Shown one piece after another: positions 6,825 through 13,536 of a stretch of DNA of 22,376 bases (position 1 is its first letter; each line of letters starts with the position of its first letter). A program made the translations under genes and the position numbers. Where the stretch lies: contig USHL01000002.1 in the NCBI GenBank assembly GCA_900554525.1, positions 1-22,376 of the forward strand. The letters are read 5' to 3'. This DNA is from an uncultured Oscillospiraceae bacterium. Its GTDB lineage: Bacteria > Bacillota > Clostridia > Oscillospirales > Acutalibacteraceae. The notes under the pieces were generated by a model. The model saw only the letters and a list, made by a program, of their open reading frames with translations, had not been told where the DNA came from and made no database searches.

Positions 6825-6923
6825 ATTTCCCTGCGACGGCATTATCCGTATCAGGTCACAGGTCGAAGTCATAGCAAAAAACGGACTCCCTCTCAGCCTG
6901 AGTTTCATCAAGCTCCCTGAATT
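6825..6923 (-). promoter_or_regulatory. TPP (THI-element) riboswitch aptamer
   Basis: Both conserved halves of the thiamine pyrophosphate aptamer are present on the minus strand. The pyrimidine-binding arm contains CTCAGGCTGAGAGGGA, and the pyrophosphate-binding arm contains ACCTGATACGGATAATGCC followed by GTCGCAGGGAA. They match the THI-box consensus CUGAGA...ACCUGAU-GGAUAAUGCC...GGGAA. It lies directly upstream of thiT and a terminator, so high TPP should switch thiamine uptake off. The predicted promoter puts the transcription start only a few bases before the aptamer. Confidence 0.96.
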
Positions 6924-6931
6924 GCAGTGAA

Positions 6932-6960
6932 ATTATAGCAAAAATCCCGCAGCTTGTCAA
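6932..6960 (-). promoter_or_regulatory. Consensus sigma-A promoter of the riboswitch-thiT unit
   Basis: On the minus strand there is a perfect TTGACA (6955-6960), a 17-nt spacer and a perfect TATAAT (6932-6937). The -35 box contains the TGA stop codon of the upstream hydrolase gene (6957-6959), so the two units are packed without any gap. Confidence 0.87.
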
Positions 6961-7835
6961 CTCTTTGTCAGCCAGTAAAGCTTATTGCCGCGAAATTCAC
7001 ATATGATCTCACCGAGGTTGTATAAATACGAAACATATGACCGCACCGTACAGGACACCAGCGTATACTGGATATGATTGATTCTAAGTCCGTATGCGGC
7101 GAATACCGCCGATACCGTATCCTCGAGAGTCTGCGGGTCCTTGAGTATATCCCTTATCCTTTCGGCGATTTCAAGCGTATTCTTTATATTTACGTCGGCA
7201 AGCGGTGAGATATCCTCCTGCGGGTCGGCATGCGAGGGAATGAACAGCTTTCCCCCGAGCTTTTTTACCCGTCTCAGGCTTTCAAGATATTCCTTAACAT
7301 CATAAACGTATGATATATGATATTTTTCAAGCGTATCTGCTCCGACAAGCGTATCGCCGAGGAACCATACCCCGTCGCCGGTACCGACTGCCGTCTGAGC
7401 ATAGGAGTGCCCGTCGAACCGCTCTGTTTTAATTCCCTCCGGAAGAACGCTTTCCTCCAGCGGAAGAGCGCGGCTTGCCGCGGCTCTGAAAAATTTGTTT
7501 TCCAGTTCCTTATACGGAAAGCCTCCAAACAGAAACGCCGGCTCAAGAGAAGGAAAATTCGTATAGCAGCAATCCTCGCCCGGAGCGAAAATTTTACATC
7601 CGGTGCGGCTTTGCAGCAGCGCGTTGCCCCCGATATGGTCGGCGTGCGAATGAGTATTTATGACTGTCTCAAGCTTCCAGCCCGCTCCTTCGATAAGCCT
7701 CAGCGCCTTTTTGCCGGCATCCTTGTCATTGCCGCTGTCAATCAGGCATACTCTGCCGCCGTTTTCATAAAGCCCGATATTGGTCGGGCTGTTTATATAA
7801 TAGGTATTTTCGCCAAGCCGGTTGAGTTCATACAT
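6957..7835 (-). CDS. MBL-fold metallo-hydrolase (glyoxalase II-like)
   Basis: A 292-residue cytoplasmic metallo-beta-lactamase-fold hydrolase. The metal site is intact: THSHADHIGG for the first His cluster, GHSYAQTAVG for the next His, FLGDTL for the bridging Asp and FIPSHADP for the last His. After the catalytic domain a helical C-terminal part of about 90 residues (NTLEIAERIRDILKDPQTL onward) looks like a winged-helix-type extension found in some MBL proteins. The substrate cannot be deduced. The ATG at 7833-7835 follows AAGGA. It starts 12 nt after the YitT-type gene ends, so the two form an operon. No terminator is visible after it, and its stop codon lies inside the next promoter. Confidence 0.88.
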   Translation of the reverse strand: MYELNRLGENTYYINSPTNIGLYENGGRVCLIDSGNDKDAGKKALRLIEGAGWKLETVINTHSHADHIGGNALLQSRTGCKIFAPGEDCCYTNFPSLEPAFLFGGFPYKELENKFFRAAASRALPLEESVLPEGIKTERFDGHSYAQTAVGTGDGVWFLGDTLVGADTLEKYHISYVYDVKEYLESLRRVKKLGGKLFIPSHADPQEDISPLADVNIKNTLEIAERIRDILKDPQTLEDTVSAVFAAYGLRINHIQYTLVSCTVRSYVSYLYNLGEIICEFRGNKLYWLTKS

Positions 7836-7847
7836 AAAAATGTTCCT

Positions 7848-8711
7848 TTATTTCAGATTAGCCGCATAAATATCGGCGATTTCATTTATTGAGATATAAG
7901 CATTCGGGTCGGTTTCATGAACTATCTCCCGCATTTTCCCGACCTGAAAACGGTTCACTACAAAATAGACGGCTGTTTTTGCCGAATCGGAATAATACCC
8001 TTTGGCCGGCATCATAGTCATTCCGGACTCAAACGCCTCGGATAAAGCCGCGCAGACCTCATTTCCCTTTTCGGTAATGATAAACGCCGCCTTTGAACGG
8101 TCTACACCCTCTATGATATAGTCGACCGTTTTGAGAGCCGCGCCGTAGGTTACAATTGAATAAAGCGGCAGAACCCAGCTTTTTATCACGATACCGCATA
8201 CAATATAAAGCAGCACGTTATATATCATAACAAAGGTTCCGACCGTTATTCCGAGACGCTTGGCAAAAATCACCGCCATAACCTCAATGCCGTCCATAGC
8301 GCCTCCGAAACGCACAGCAAGCCCGCTGCCGACTCCCGAAATCAGCCCGCCGAACAGCGCGCACAAAAGCAGATCGGAGCCCGCGAGCGGAGACACTATG
8401 CTTACGTCAACCGGAAGTATATCGGTTATCAGCCAGGCGCACAGCGAATATATAAGCACCGTATATACGGCATAAACCGTAAAGACGGCTCCCTGCTTTT
8501 TAAGCCCGAACAAAAAGAGCGGCACATTTAGGACCACCAGAAAAAACGAAAGCGTCAGATATTCCGGAGTCATCTGCCCGAGCAGCATAGAGGTGCCCGA
8601 TATACCGCTGTCATAAAGCTTTACGGGAGCCAAAGACATTGTGACGCCGAACGCGTTTATTATGCCCGCAAGCGTAAGCAGCAAAAAATTTTTCCAGTTA
8701 AGTTTTTTCAA
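7848..8711 (-). CDS. YitT family membrane protein (DUF161/DUF2179)
   Basis: This is a member of the widespread Firmicutes YitT family, whose function is unproven. The N-terminal two thirds hold about five or six hydrophobic segments with family patterns such as GVTMSLAPVKLYDSGISG, LISGVGSGLAVRFGGAMDG and DYIIEGVDRSKAAFIIT. The last 80 residues are the soluble DUF2179 domain, including MTMMPAKGYYSDSAKTAVYF. I prefer the TTG at 8709-8711 (MKKLNWKNFLL, 287 residues). It follows GAGGG at suitable spacing, whereas the ATG at 8769-8771 has no ribosome binding site and directly abuts the start codon of the divergent gene. The longer form cannot be excluded. It forms an operon with the downstream MBL-fold hydrolase. 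Confidence 0.87.
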   Translation of the reverse strand: MKKLNWKNFLLLTLAGIINAFGVTMSLAPVKLYDSGISGTSMLLGQMTPEYLTLSFFLVVLNVPLFLFGLKKQGAVFTVYAVYTVLIYSLCAWLITDILPVDVSIVSPLAGSDLLLCALFGGLISGVGSGLAVRFGGAMDGIEVMAVIFAKRLGITVGTFVMIYNVLLYIVCGIVIKSWVLPLYSIVTYGAALKTVDYIIEGVDRSKAAFIITEKGNEVCAALSEAFESGMTMMPAKGYYSDSAKTAVYFVVNRFQVGKMREIVHETDPNAYISINEIADIYAANLK

Positions 8712-8737
8712 AATATACCGCCCTCTTTCTTTTAAAC

Positions 8738-8765
8738 TTGTTTTTTGAATTGTTTTTGATATAAT
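8738..8765 (+). promoter_or_regulatory. Putative promoter of the GtrA-like gene
   Basis: TTGTTT (8738-8743), a 16-nt spacer and a perfect TATAAT (8760-8765). The predicted start falls at or next to the ATG at 8772, so the transcript would be leaderless. A TATTAT on the opposite strand (8761-8766) overlaps this -10 and could serve the YitT-type gene, for which no good -35 was found. Confidence 0.5.
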
Positions 8766-8771
8766 ATTCAT

Positions 8772-9197
8772 ATGAAGATTTTGATTTATTTAAAGCACAC
8801 CTTTATAAATAAAAAGTTCATACGATACTGTCTGGCAGGGATAATCAACACCTTTACCGCCTCGTTTTTCTCGTGGCTGGCGCACTTCTTCATACAGCAG
8901 AACTTCGCGGCTTATGTCGGTTTTATTATATCGCTTACCATAAACTATTTTCTTAACAGCACTTTTGTATTCAAAAAAAAGCCGTCGCTGATAAGCTATC
9001 TTCGTTTTTCCGTTTCGTATATACCGAGCTTTATAATCTATTTTCTGGTTACCTTTATCACAATCAACCTCTGGCAGCTGCATCAGTTTTTGGCGACACT
9101 GCTTGCTTCAATGGCGGGAGGACCTATTACCTATGTCATAATCAAGCTCTACGCTTTCGGCAGCCGCACCGAGGATATCTGCAAAAAAACCAAATGA
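8772..9197 (+). CDS. GtrA-like membrane protein
   Basis: A 141-residue integral membrane protein of the GtrA family (PF04138 type). Some members move lipid-linked sugars across the membrane or help modify surface polysaccharides. Four hydrophobic segments are visible, with the family pattern IRYCLAGIINTFTASFFSWL near the start and SLTINYFLNSTFVFKKK after the second segment, and a positively charged cytoplasmic loop. No glycosyltransferase gene is adjacent, so its partner is unknown. There is no Shine-Dalgarno sequence before the ATG at 8772 and the -10 box ends only 6 nt upstream, which suggests leaderless translation. A strong terminator follows it. Confidence 0.82.
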   Translation: MKILIYLKHTFINKKFIRYCLAGIINTFTASFFSWLAHFFIQQNFAAYVGFIISLTINYFLNSTFVFKKKPSLISYLRFSVSYIPSFIIYFLVTFITINLWQLHQFLATLLASMAGGPITYVIIKLYAFGSRTEDICKKTK

Positions 9198-9203
9198 TTT
9201 TAT

Positions 9204-9231
9204 ACGGACGCATGCAGGCGTCCGTTTTTTT
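9204..9231 (+). terminator. Terminator of the GtrA-like gene
   Basis: ACGGACGC (9204-9211) and GCGTCCGT (9218-9225) form a perfect 8-bp stem with a 6-nt loop, followed by a run of seven T residues. It is only 6 nt after the stop codon. On the opposite strand it lacks a good T-tract, so it serves the convergent AraC gene poorly. Confidence 0.9.
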
Positions 9232-9278
9232 CACGGCAGGGCTGTACATTCACGCAATACGGGGATTCTGCTCTCTGT

Positions 9279-10115
9279 TCAAGCTTTCATATACCGCCTG
9301 CGGTAAGCACTCGGCGATATTCCCTCCGCCGCCGAAAAGGCCCTTGAGAAATACAGCGGGTCGGCAAAGCCGCAGGAAAGCGCCGTTGCCTTTACCGACA
9401 CTCCGCGCACAAGCAAAGCCTTTGAGACCTCGACCCTGAATGATGAAATGTACTCTCCCGGAGGCATTCCCGCTTCTTTTTTAAAAACGCGGTGAAGCGT
9501 TGTGCGGCTGATTCCGAGCCTTTCGCACAGCTCCGGCAGCCCGAAATCGGTTTTAAAATAGCAGCCCTGAATTATATTCTTCGCAGCGGTAAAATATTCG
9601 GTCTCGGCACTTGCGGCATCCGCCGGAAAATTGTCGGCATAAACGCCGAGTATCGTTGACAGCAGTCCGTCAGACTGATTGACCTTTCCCTCAGTACAGC
9701 TTTCCCGCAGAAAGACAAAAAACGGCAGTATTTTCTCCGGTTCAAGACTGCCGGATACACAAGACTCCTCGCCGAACGCGGTTTTCCGCAGTATGCGCTG
9801 ATATTTTTCGCCGCTGAAATCCACCCATGCATATTCCCAGGGGTCATCAGGGTCAGGGTGATAAAAGACCTCTGCAAACGGGTAGATAATAAAGCTCTGC
9901 CCCGCGGCGACGCGATATACCGAACCGTTAGAAACAAAAGTCCCTCTGCCCTTTATCACATAGTGGATTACGAAATTCGCGCGCAGTCCGGGTCCCCAGG
10001 AATGCATATCACTGCAATCCTGAAAATCGCAGTTCAGAACGCCCCCGTACGAAACATTCGCCATATTTCCGCCCCATTCATGAAACAAAAATCCATATAC
10101 TTGAAACAAAATCAT
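9279..10115 (-). CDS. AraC family transcriptional regulator
   Basis: This is a probable sugar-responsive activator. The N-terminal half is a cupin-type AraC ligand domain with FVIHYVIKGRGTF, GQSFIIYPFAEVFYHPD and DPWEYAWVDFSG. The C-terminal 100 residues hold the two helix-turn-helix motifs, LPELCERLGISRTTLHRVFK and VSVKATALSCGFADPLYFSR followed by AFSAAEGISPSAYRR. With the ATG at 10113-10115 (after GGGA) it has 278 residues, usual for this group. An ATG at 10062-10064 behind GGGGCGG is a possible alternative, and would leave the operator-like repeats outside the gene. Longer frames would overlap the divergent galactosidase and are rejected. It very likely controls the divergent alpha-galactosidase gene. 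Confidence 0.9.
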   Translation of the reverse strand: MILFQVYGFLFHEWGGNMANVSYGGVLNCDFQDCSDMHSWGPGLRANFVIHYVIKGRGTFVSNGSVYRVAAGQSFIIYPFAEVFYHPDPDDPWEYAWVDFSGEKYQRILRKTAFGEESCVSGSLEPEKILPFFVFLRESCTEGKVNQSDGLLSTILGVYADNFPADAASAETEYFTAAKNIIQGCYFKTDFGLPELCERLGISRTTLHRVFKKEAGMPPGEYISSFRVEVSKALLVRGVSVKATALSCGFADPLYFSRAFSAAEGISPSAYRRRYMKA

Positions 10116-10120
10116 ATATA
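10081..10120. repeat. Tandem 21-bp-spaced direct repeats, probable AraC-type operator
   Basis: Two near-identical direct repeats occur on the plus strand: TGAAACAAAAATCCATATAC (10081-10100) and TGAAACAAAATCATATATA (10102-10120). They share TGAAACAAAA and CATATA. Their 21-bp period is two helical turns, the arrangement of AraC half-sites. The second copy ends where the -35 region of the galactosidase promoter should be, fitting activation by the adjacent regulator. Confidence 0.7.
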
Positions 10121-10139
10121 TTTCCCGTGCCGCCGTCTG

Positions 10140-10145
10140 TATAAT
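10140..10145 (+). promoter_or_regulatory. -10 box of the alpha-galactosidase promoter
   Basis: A perfect TATAAT lies 36 bp before the galactosidase ATG. The expected -35 position (about 10117-10122) has no TTGACA-like sequence and overlaps the second direct repeat. This is typical of a promoter that depends on an activator. Confidence 0.6.
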
Positions 10146-10146
10146 T

Positions 10147-10175
10147 AGTTTACAATACTTTACTGCGGAGGTCAA
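10147..10175 (-). promoter_or_regulatory. Putative promoter of the AraC-type regulator
   Basis: On the minus strand TTGACC (10170-10175), a 17-nt spacer and TAAACT (10147-10152). The -10 boxes of the two divergent promoters are practically adjacent, so RNA polymerase could probably occupy only one at a time. Confidence 0.45.
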
Positions 10176-10180
10176 GAAAA

Positions 10181-11308
10181 ATGATACAAAAAACCCCACC
10201 TATGGGCTGGAACTCATGGAACACATTCGGCAATGATATAAATGAACAGCTCATATTCGACACAGCGGATAAGCTGATTTCGACCGGACTGGCGGCAGCA
10301 GGCTATAATTACCTTGTCATTGACGACTGCTGGTCGTTAAAGGAACGCGACGCTAACGGCCGCCTTGTCGCCGACCCTGTCAAATTTCCGAACGGTATGA
10401 AGGCCGTTGCCGACTATGTACATTCAAAGGGGCTCAAATTCGGCATGTATTCCTGTGCGGGAACTTTGACCTGCGCCGGATATCCCGGAAGCTTCGAGCA
10501 TGAATTTACAGACGCCGCCACCTTTGCCGAATGGGACGTGGATTTTCTTAAATATGACTACTGCTATCACAGTGAAATAATCCACGGCAAATACCTTTAC
10601 CGCAGAATGGGACTGGCACTCGAAAACTGCGGAAGAGACATACTGTTCAGCGCCTGCTCATGGGGGGCCGACGAAACTCACGAATGGATACGCGAGTCGA
10701 CCGCCGGAATGTGGCGCTCAACCGGCGACATATTCGATACCTGGGAGTCAATAAAAAAACTTACCGAAGAGCAGGACAGCAAGCTCGGCTTCGGAGGCGT
10801 CGGATGCTTCAACGATATGGATATGCTGGTCGTCGGTATGTACGGCAAGGGCAATGTCGGTCTTGAGGGACTTTCCGACACACAGTACAGGACGCACTTT
10901 TCTATCTGGTCGCTCTTCGGTTCTCCGCTGATGATAGGCTGTGACATACGCAATATGAATAAGGCAACCCTTGGCATCCTTACCAATAAAAAAGTCATCG
11001 AAATTGATCAGGATCCCGCCTGCCGTCAGGTAATGAAGCTCGATAATATCTGGGGCGGCGAGGTCAAGTGTTATGCGCGCATGCTCGATGGAGGCGATAT
11101 TGCGCTCGGCTTCTTTAATTTCTCGGAAAAAGACGGCTATGTCCGTTTCAATATCGACCAGCTGGGACTTCCGGAAAGCACCGGCAAAACCCTTGAGCTG
11201 CACAATCTCTGGGAAGATGAAACCGTCACGGTCAAAAACGGTATCCTGCTGCATCCCGTAAAGGGACATGATACCCTTTTGTACCGCTGTCGCGTGGTGA
11301 ATAAATAA
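10181..11308 (+). CDS. Alpha-galactosidase, glycoside hydrolase family 27
   Basis: This retaining enzyme releases terminal alpha-linked galactose from melibiose, raffinose-type sugars or galactomannan fragments. The N-terminal (beta/alpha)8 barrel starts at once with TPPMGWNSWNTFG and contains YLVIDDCW, GLKFGMYSCAG, the nucleophile Asp126 in FLKYDYCYH, and the probable acid/base Asp183 in WRSTGDIFDTW. FGGVGCFNDMDMLVVG and FSIWSLFGSPLMIGCD follow, then a C-terminal beta-sandwich domain. It has 375 residues and no signal peptide, so it acts on imported oligosaccharides, although no transporter is present here. The ATG at 10181 follows GGAGG. It is divergent from an AraC-type regulator and translationally coupled to the next small gene. 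Related family members act on beta-L-arabinopyranose or alpha-N-acetylgalactosamine, so substrate specificity is not proven. Confidence 0.95.
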   Translation: MIQKTPPMGWNSWNTFGNDINEQLIFDTADKLISTGLAAAGYNYLVIDDCWSLKERDANGRLVADPVKFPNGMKAVADYVHSKGLKFGMYSCAGTLTCAGYPGSFEHEFTDAATFAEWDVDFLKYDYCYHSEIIHGKYLYRRMGLALENCGRDILFSACSWGADETHEWIRESTAGMWRSTGDIFDTWESIKKLTEEQDSKLGFGGVGCFNDMDMLVVGMYGKGNVGLEGLSDTQYRTHFSIWSLFGSPLMIGCDIRNMNKATLGILTNKKVIEIDQDPACRQVMKLDNIWGGEVKCYARMLDGGDIALGFFNFSEKDGYVRFNIDQLGLPESTGKTLELHNLWEDETVTVKNGILLHPVKGHDTLLYRCRVVNK

Positions 11309-11499
11309 TGTCCTGCTGTCTGCGCTGCGGAGTTCCGCTTTCTTTCAATGAAATAGGCGCTACCCGGAAATTTATAAACCGCGGCGCCGAGGAATTTTTC
11401 TGTCTGGACTGTCTCTCGGCCGAGCTTAAAATTCCGCGCGGACTGCTCGAAGAAAAAATCGAGCATTTCAAGCGTCAGGGCTGTACCTTATTTATTTAA
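11308..11499 (+). CDS. Small zinc-ribbon-like CxxC protein
   Basis: A 63-residue protein of unknown function. Two CxxC knuckles, CLRC near residues 4-7 and CLDC near 32-35, should bind one zinc ion. They are separated by an NRGAEEF segment and followed by a helical C-terminus (LLEEKIEHFKRQGCTLFI). Its ATG overlaps the galactosidase stop codon (TAATG), so it is translated by coupling and probably made together with the enzyme. It resembles small clostridial zinc-ribbon proteins known to me only as hypothetical. A regulatory or nucleic-acid-binding role is possible but not shown. Confidence 0.75.
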   Translation: MSCCLRCGVPLSFNEIGATRKFINRGAEEFFCLDCLSAELKIPRGLLEEKIEHFKRQGCTLFI

Positions 11500-11516
11500 C
11501 GGTTATACCGTTAAAT
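11494..11516. repeat. 23-bp inverted repeat at the end of the CxxC gene
   Basis: ATTTAACGG and CCGTTAAAT (9 bp each) flank TTATA. The repeat includes the stop codon of the CxxC gene. It lacks a T-tract and lies 22 bp before a proper terminator. It could be an operator or an mRNA hairpin; its role is unknown. Confidence 0.45.
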
Positions 11517-11538
11517 ATGCATTGCTGATATAAATATA

Positions 11539-11573
11539 AAAGGCTGAGCCGAGCTGTCGGTTCAGCCTTTTTT
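11539..11573 (+). terminator. Terminator of the galactosidase-CxxC operon
   Basis: A 14-bp stem (11539-11552 with 11557-11570, one G-U pair) has a GCTG loop and is followed by six consecutive T residues (11568-11573). It is a strong intrinsic terminator. Confidence 0.92.
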
Positions 11574-11655
11574 AAATTAAACTGAATTCAGGCTTGTAAT
11601 CGTAACTGAAAGGGACTAAAATATACTGGGTTTGATTTTAAAGGGGGACATCCAA

Positions 11656-13080
11656 ATGAAAAAGCGCTCTTACGAAATCGATATGTGCAACGGTCCGCTT
11701 CTGAAAAAAATACTTATTTTTTCGGTGCCGCTAATGCTTTCGGGAATACTCCAGCTCCTCTTCAATGCGGCTGATATAATAGTCGTCGGTCAATTTACCG
11801 GCAAGACTGCGCTGGCGGCGGTTGGCGCCACATCTTCGCTTTACAACCTGATAGTTAATATATTTATCGGGCTGTCGGCCGGAGTAAGCATTCTTGTCGC
11901 CCGTTATTACGGAGCGCAGGAATGGAAAAACGTCGGCGAATCCGTGCACACCTCTATGCTTTTAAGCCTCTTAAGCGGACTGATTCTTATTTTTGCCGGC
12001 ATTTTTATTACAAAGCCGATGCTTGAGCTTATGGATACTCCCTCAGACGTAATCGGCCAGTCGGTGCTCTACCTGCGGATCATTTTTCTCGGTATGCCGG
12101 CGCAGATGGTCTACAATTTCGGCGCCGCCATACTCCGTGCGGTGGGCGACACTCAGCGTCCGCTTATCTTTCTCTTTATTTCAGGCGTTATAAATGTACT
12201 TCTGAACCTTTTCTTTGTAATAGTTTTCAGCCTCGGCGTTGCCGGTGTTGCAATCGCCACCATTATCTCGCAGTATTTTTCGGCCGTAATGGTAATGCTC
12301 TGCCTGATAAAAACAGACAAGCCCTACCGCCTGCGTCTGAGTAAGCTTCGCATAAAAAAGGATAAGCTTCTGAGCATACTCCGTGTCGGACTGCCCGCCG
12401 GTATACAGGGGTCGCTTTTTTCGGTTTCCAATATGCTGATTCAGTCTTCTGTCAACTCTTTCGGCACTGCGGCCATCGCCGGCAACACCGCTTCCTCAAA
12501 CATAGAGGGCTTTATCTATACCGCTATGAACTCGCTTTATCACGCCTCGCTTAACTTCACCAGCCAGAATGTCGGCGCAGGAAAGCTCAACCGAGTTATG
12601 CCGATTTTCCGGCGCTGTCTCGGTATACTGTTTGTCGTCGGCGCCTCGATGGGTGCCGCCGCGCTTTTATTCGGCCGTCAGCTGCTCGGGATTTATACAC
12701 CCGACCCGGAAGTGGTTCCATACGGTCTTTTAAGACTCGGAATAATCGCTCCTACATATTTTTTCTGCGGCTTTATGGAGGTCGCCTGCGGTTCGGTGCG
12801 CGGGCTCGGCGCAGCCGTCACGCCGACGGCGGTTTCTCTTGCCGGTGCCTGCGGGCTCCGTATACTCTGGATATACACAGTATTCAGAGCCGAACCCACC
12901 CTTACGTGTCTCTATCTTTCCTATCCTATATCATGGGCGCTGACCTTTGCCGTCCATTTTATCTGTTTGATTTTCTTCCTGCGCACACTGAAGAAAAAGG
13001 CGGCAGAACGCCTTTCCGTAAAACCGGCAGAGGAAAATGAAGCAGCACCGCCGAAATCCGCCGCTTCACAGAGCTTATAA
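11656..13080 (+). CDS. MATE family multidrug/Na+ antiporter
   Basis: This is a multidrug and toxic compound extrusion protein, a cation-coupled exporter with about 12 transmembrane helices. It has 474 residues and the two-fold MATE arrangement, seen in LKKILIFSVPLMLSGILQLLFNAADIIVVGQFTG and its second-half counterpart GLPAGIQGSLFSVSNMLIQ. Further marks are GATSSLYNLI, LIVARYYGA-type ILVARYYGAQ, and SQNVGAGKLNR. The ATG at 11656 follows AAGGGGGA; an upstream in-frame ATG at 11632 has no ribosome binding site. The hydrophilic C-terminal tail of about 20 residues overlaps another open frame. Substrates cannot be predicted. It is a single gene between a terminator and the T-box promoter. Confidence 0.92.
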   Translation: MKKRSYEIDMCNGPLLKKILIFSVPLMLSGILQLLFNAADIIVVGQFTGKTALAAVGATSSLYNLIVNIFIGLSAGVSILVARYYGAQEWKNVGESVHTSMLLSLLSGLILIFAGIFITKPMLELMDTPSDVIGQSVLYLRIIFLGMPAQMVYNFGAAILRAVGDTQRPLIFLFISGVINVLLNLFFVIVFSLGVAGVAIATIISQYFSAVMVMLCLIKTDKPYRLRLSKLRIKKDKLLSILRVGLPAGIQGSLFSVSNMLIQSSVNSFGTAAIAGNTASSNIEGFIYTAMNSLYHASLNFTSQNVGAGKLNRVMPIFRRCLGILFVVGASMGAAALLFGRQLLGIYTPDPEVVPYGLLRLGIIAPTYFFCGFMEVACGSVRGLGAAVTPTAVSLAGACGLRILWIYTVFRAEPTLTCLYLSYPISWALTFAVHFICLIFFLRTLKKKAAERLSVKPAEENEAAPPKSAASQSL

Positions 13081-13181
13081 AAGGCTTTGAAAAAACCGAA
13101 ATCCCTTTTGAAAACATCAACGGCTGGGAAATATCGGCGAATTATTACGGCGGTGATAATGCAACTTCTTTAAAGCCGTAA
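13041..13181 (+). pseudogene. Open frame overlapping and following the MATE 3' end, possible gene remnant
   Basis: A frame open from just after a TGA at 13038 to a TAA at 13179-13181 reads like protein sequence, for example AEIRRFTELIKGFEKTEIPF and then NINGWEISANYYGGDN. It overlaps the MATE tail in another phase and continues about 100 nt past it. There is no start codon or ribosome binding site. It may be the remaining end of a displaced gene. I cannot identify it. Confidence 0.2.
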
Positions 13182-13192
13182 ATCAAAAATGC

Positions 13193-13221
13193 TTGACAAA
13201 TCGGAAGCGGCGTGATAAAAT
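13193..13221 (+). promoter_or_regulatory. Sigma-A promoter of the T-box operon
   Basis: A perfect TTGACA (13193-13198), a 17-nt spacer and TAAAAT (13216-13221). The predicted start near 13228 gives a leader of about 310 nt that contains the T-box. No other promoter was found between here and 20473. Confidence 0.8.
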
Positions 13222-13227
13222 ATATCC

Positions 13228-13492
13228 AAATCTCGAAAAATGCTTTGATGGAATTAAGCTTTACGGCGTCAATTTAAAGAGAGCCGGCGGTTGGTGCAAG
13301 CCGGTATGGCAAAATAAAGCAGTCTCGTTCCGGAGCAGAGCGGCTGAATTCAGTAAGCTGCTACGGCTTGCCCCGTTACCTTGGCAGGAAGCTTGTTGGA
13401 GCTTTGCAGAGTGACCGTTTTTATAACGGTAATTAGGGTGGTACCGCGATTTTTCGTCCCTAAGACTGAATATTCAGTCTTAGGGCTTTTTT
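13228..13492 (+). promoter_or_regulatory. T-box riboswitch leader, predicted specifier CTC (Leu)
   Basis: The leader has the hallmark T-box sequence AATTAGGGTGGTACCGCG (13431-13448), which pairs with the tRNA acceptor end. Before it is a small stem, ACCGTT/AACGGT. Stem I has AGAGAGCCGG with a GGTTGGTGCAAGCCGG distal arm. By alignment to known leaders, where the specifier is followed by R-N-N-...-GAGC, the specifier codon is CTC at 13324-13326 before GTTCCGGAGC, implying tRNA-Leu. It is followed by a perfect terminator. Uncharged tRNA should favour read-through into the operon. The T-box is certain; the amino acid is an inference from alignment by eye. Confidence 0.93.
13458..13492 (+). terminator. 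T-box-regulated terminator
   Basis: Positions 13458-13485 are a perfect 28-bp palindrome (CCCTAAGACTGAAT and its complement) followed by CTTTTTTATT. The left arm begins just after the T-box sequence, so antiterminator and terminator are mutually exclusive. Confidence 0.93.
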
Positions 13493-13536
13493 ATTGCCGC
13501 CCGTTCCAACCAAATCAAAAAAAGAGAAGGTATTTT

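Noticed and set aside
7317..7892. Plus-strand open frame of 191 codons
   Set aside because: Antisense to the intact MBL-fold hydrolase gene; no start signals or family motif.
10116..10199. N-terminal extension of the AraC-type regulator
   Set aside because: It would overlap the galactosidase start and the divergent promoters; family alignment and length favour 10115 or 10064.
13381..13536. Upstream extension of the LeuA-like gene
   Set aside because: This stretch is the T-box and its terminator; the ATG at 13537 has a ribosome binding site and begins the conserved barrel.
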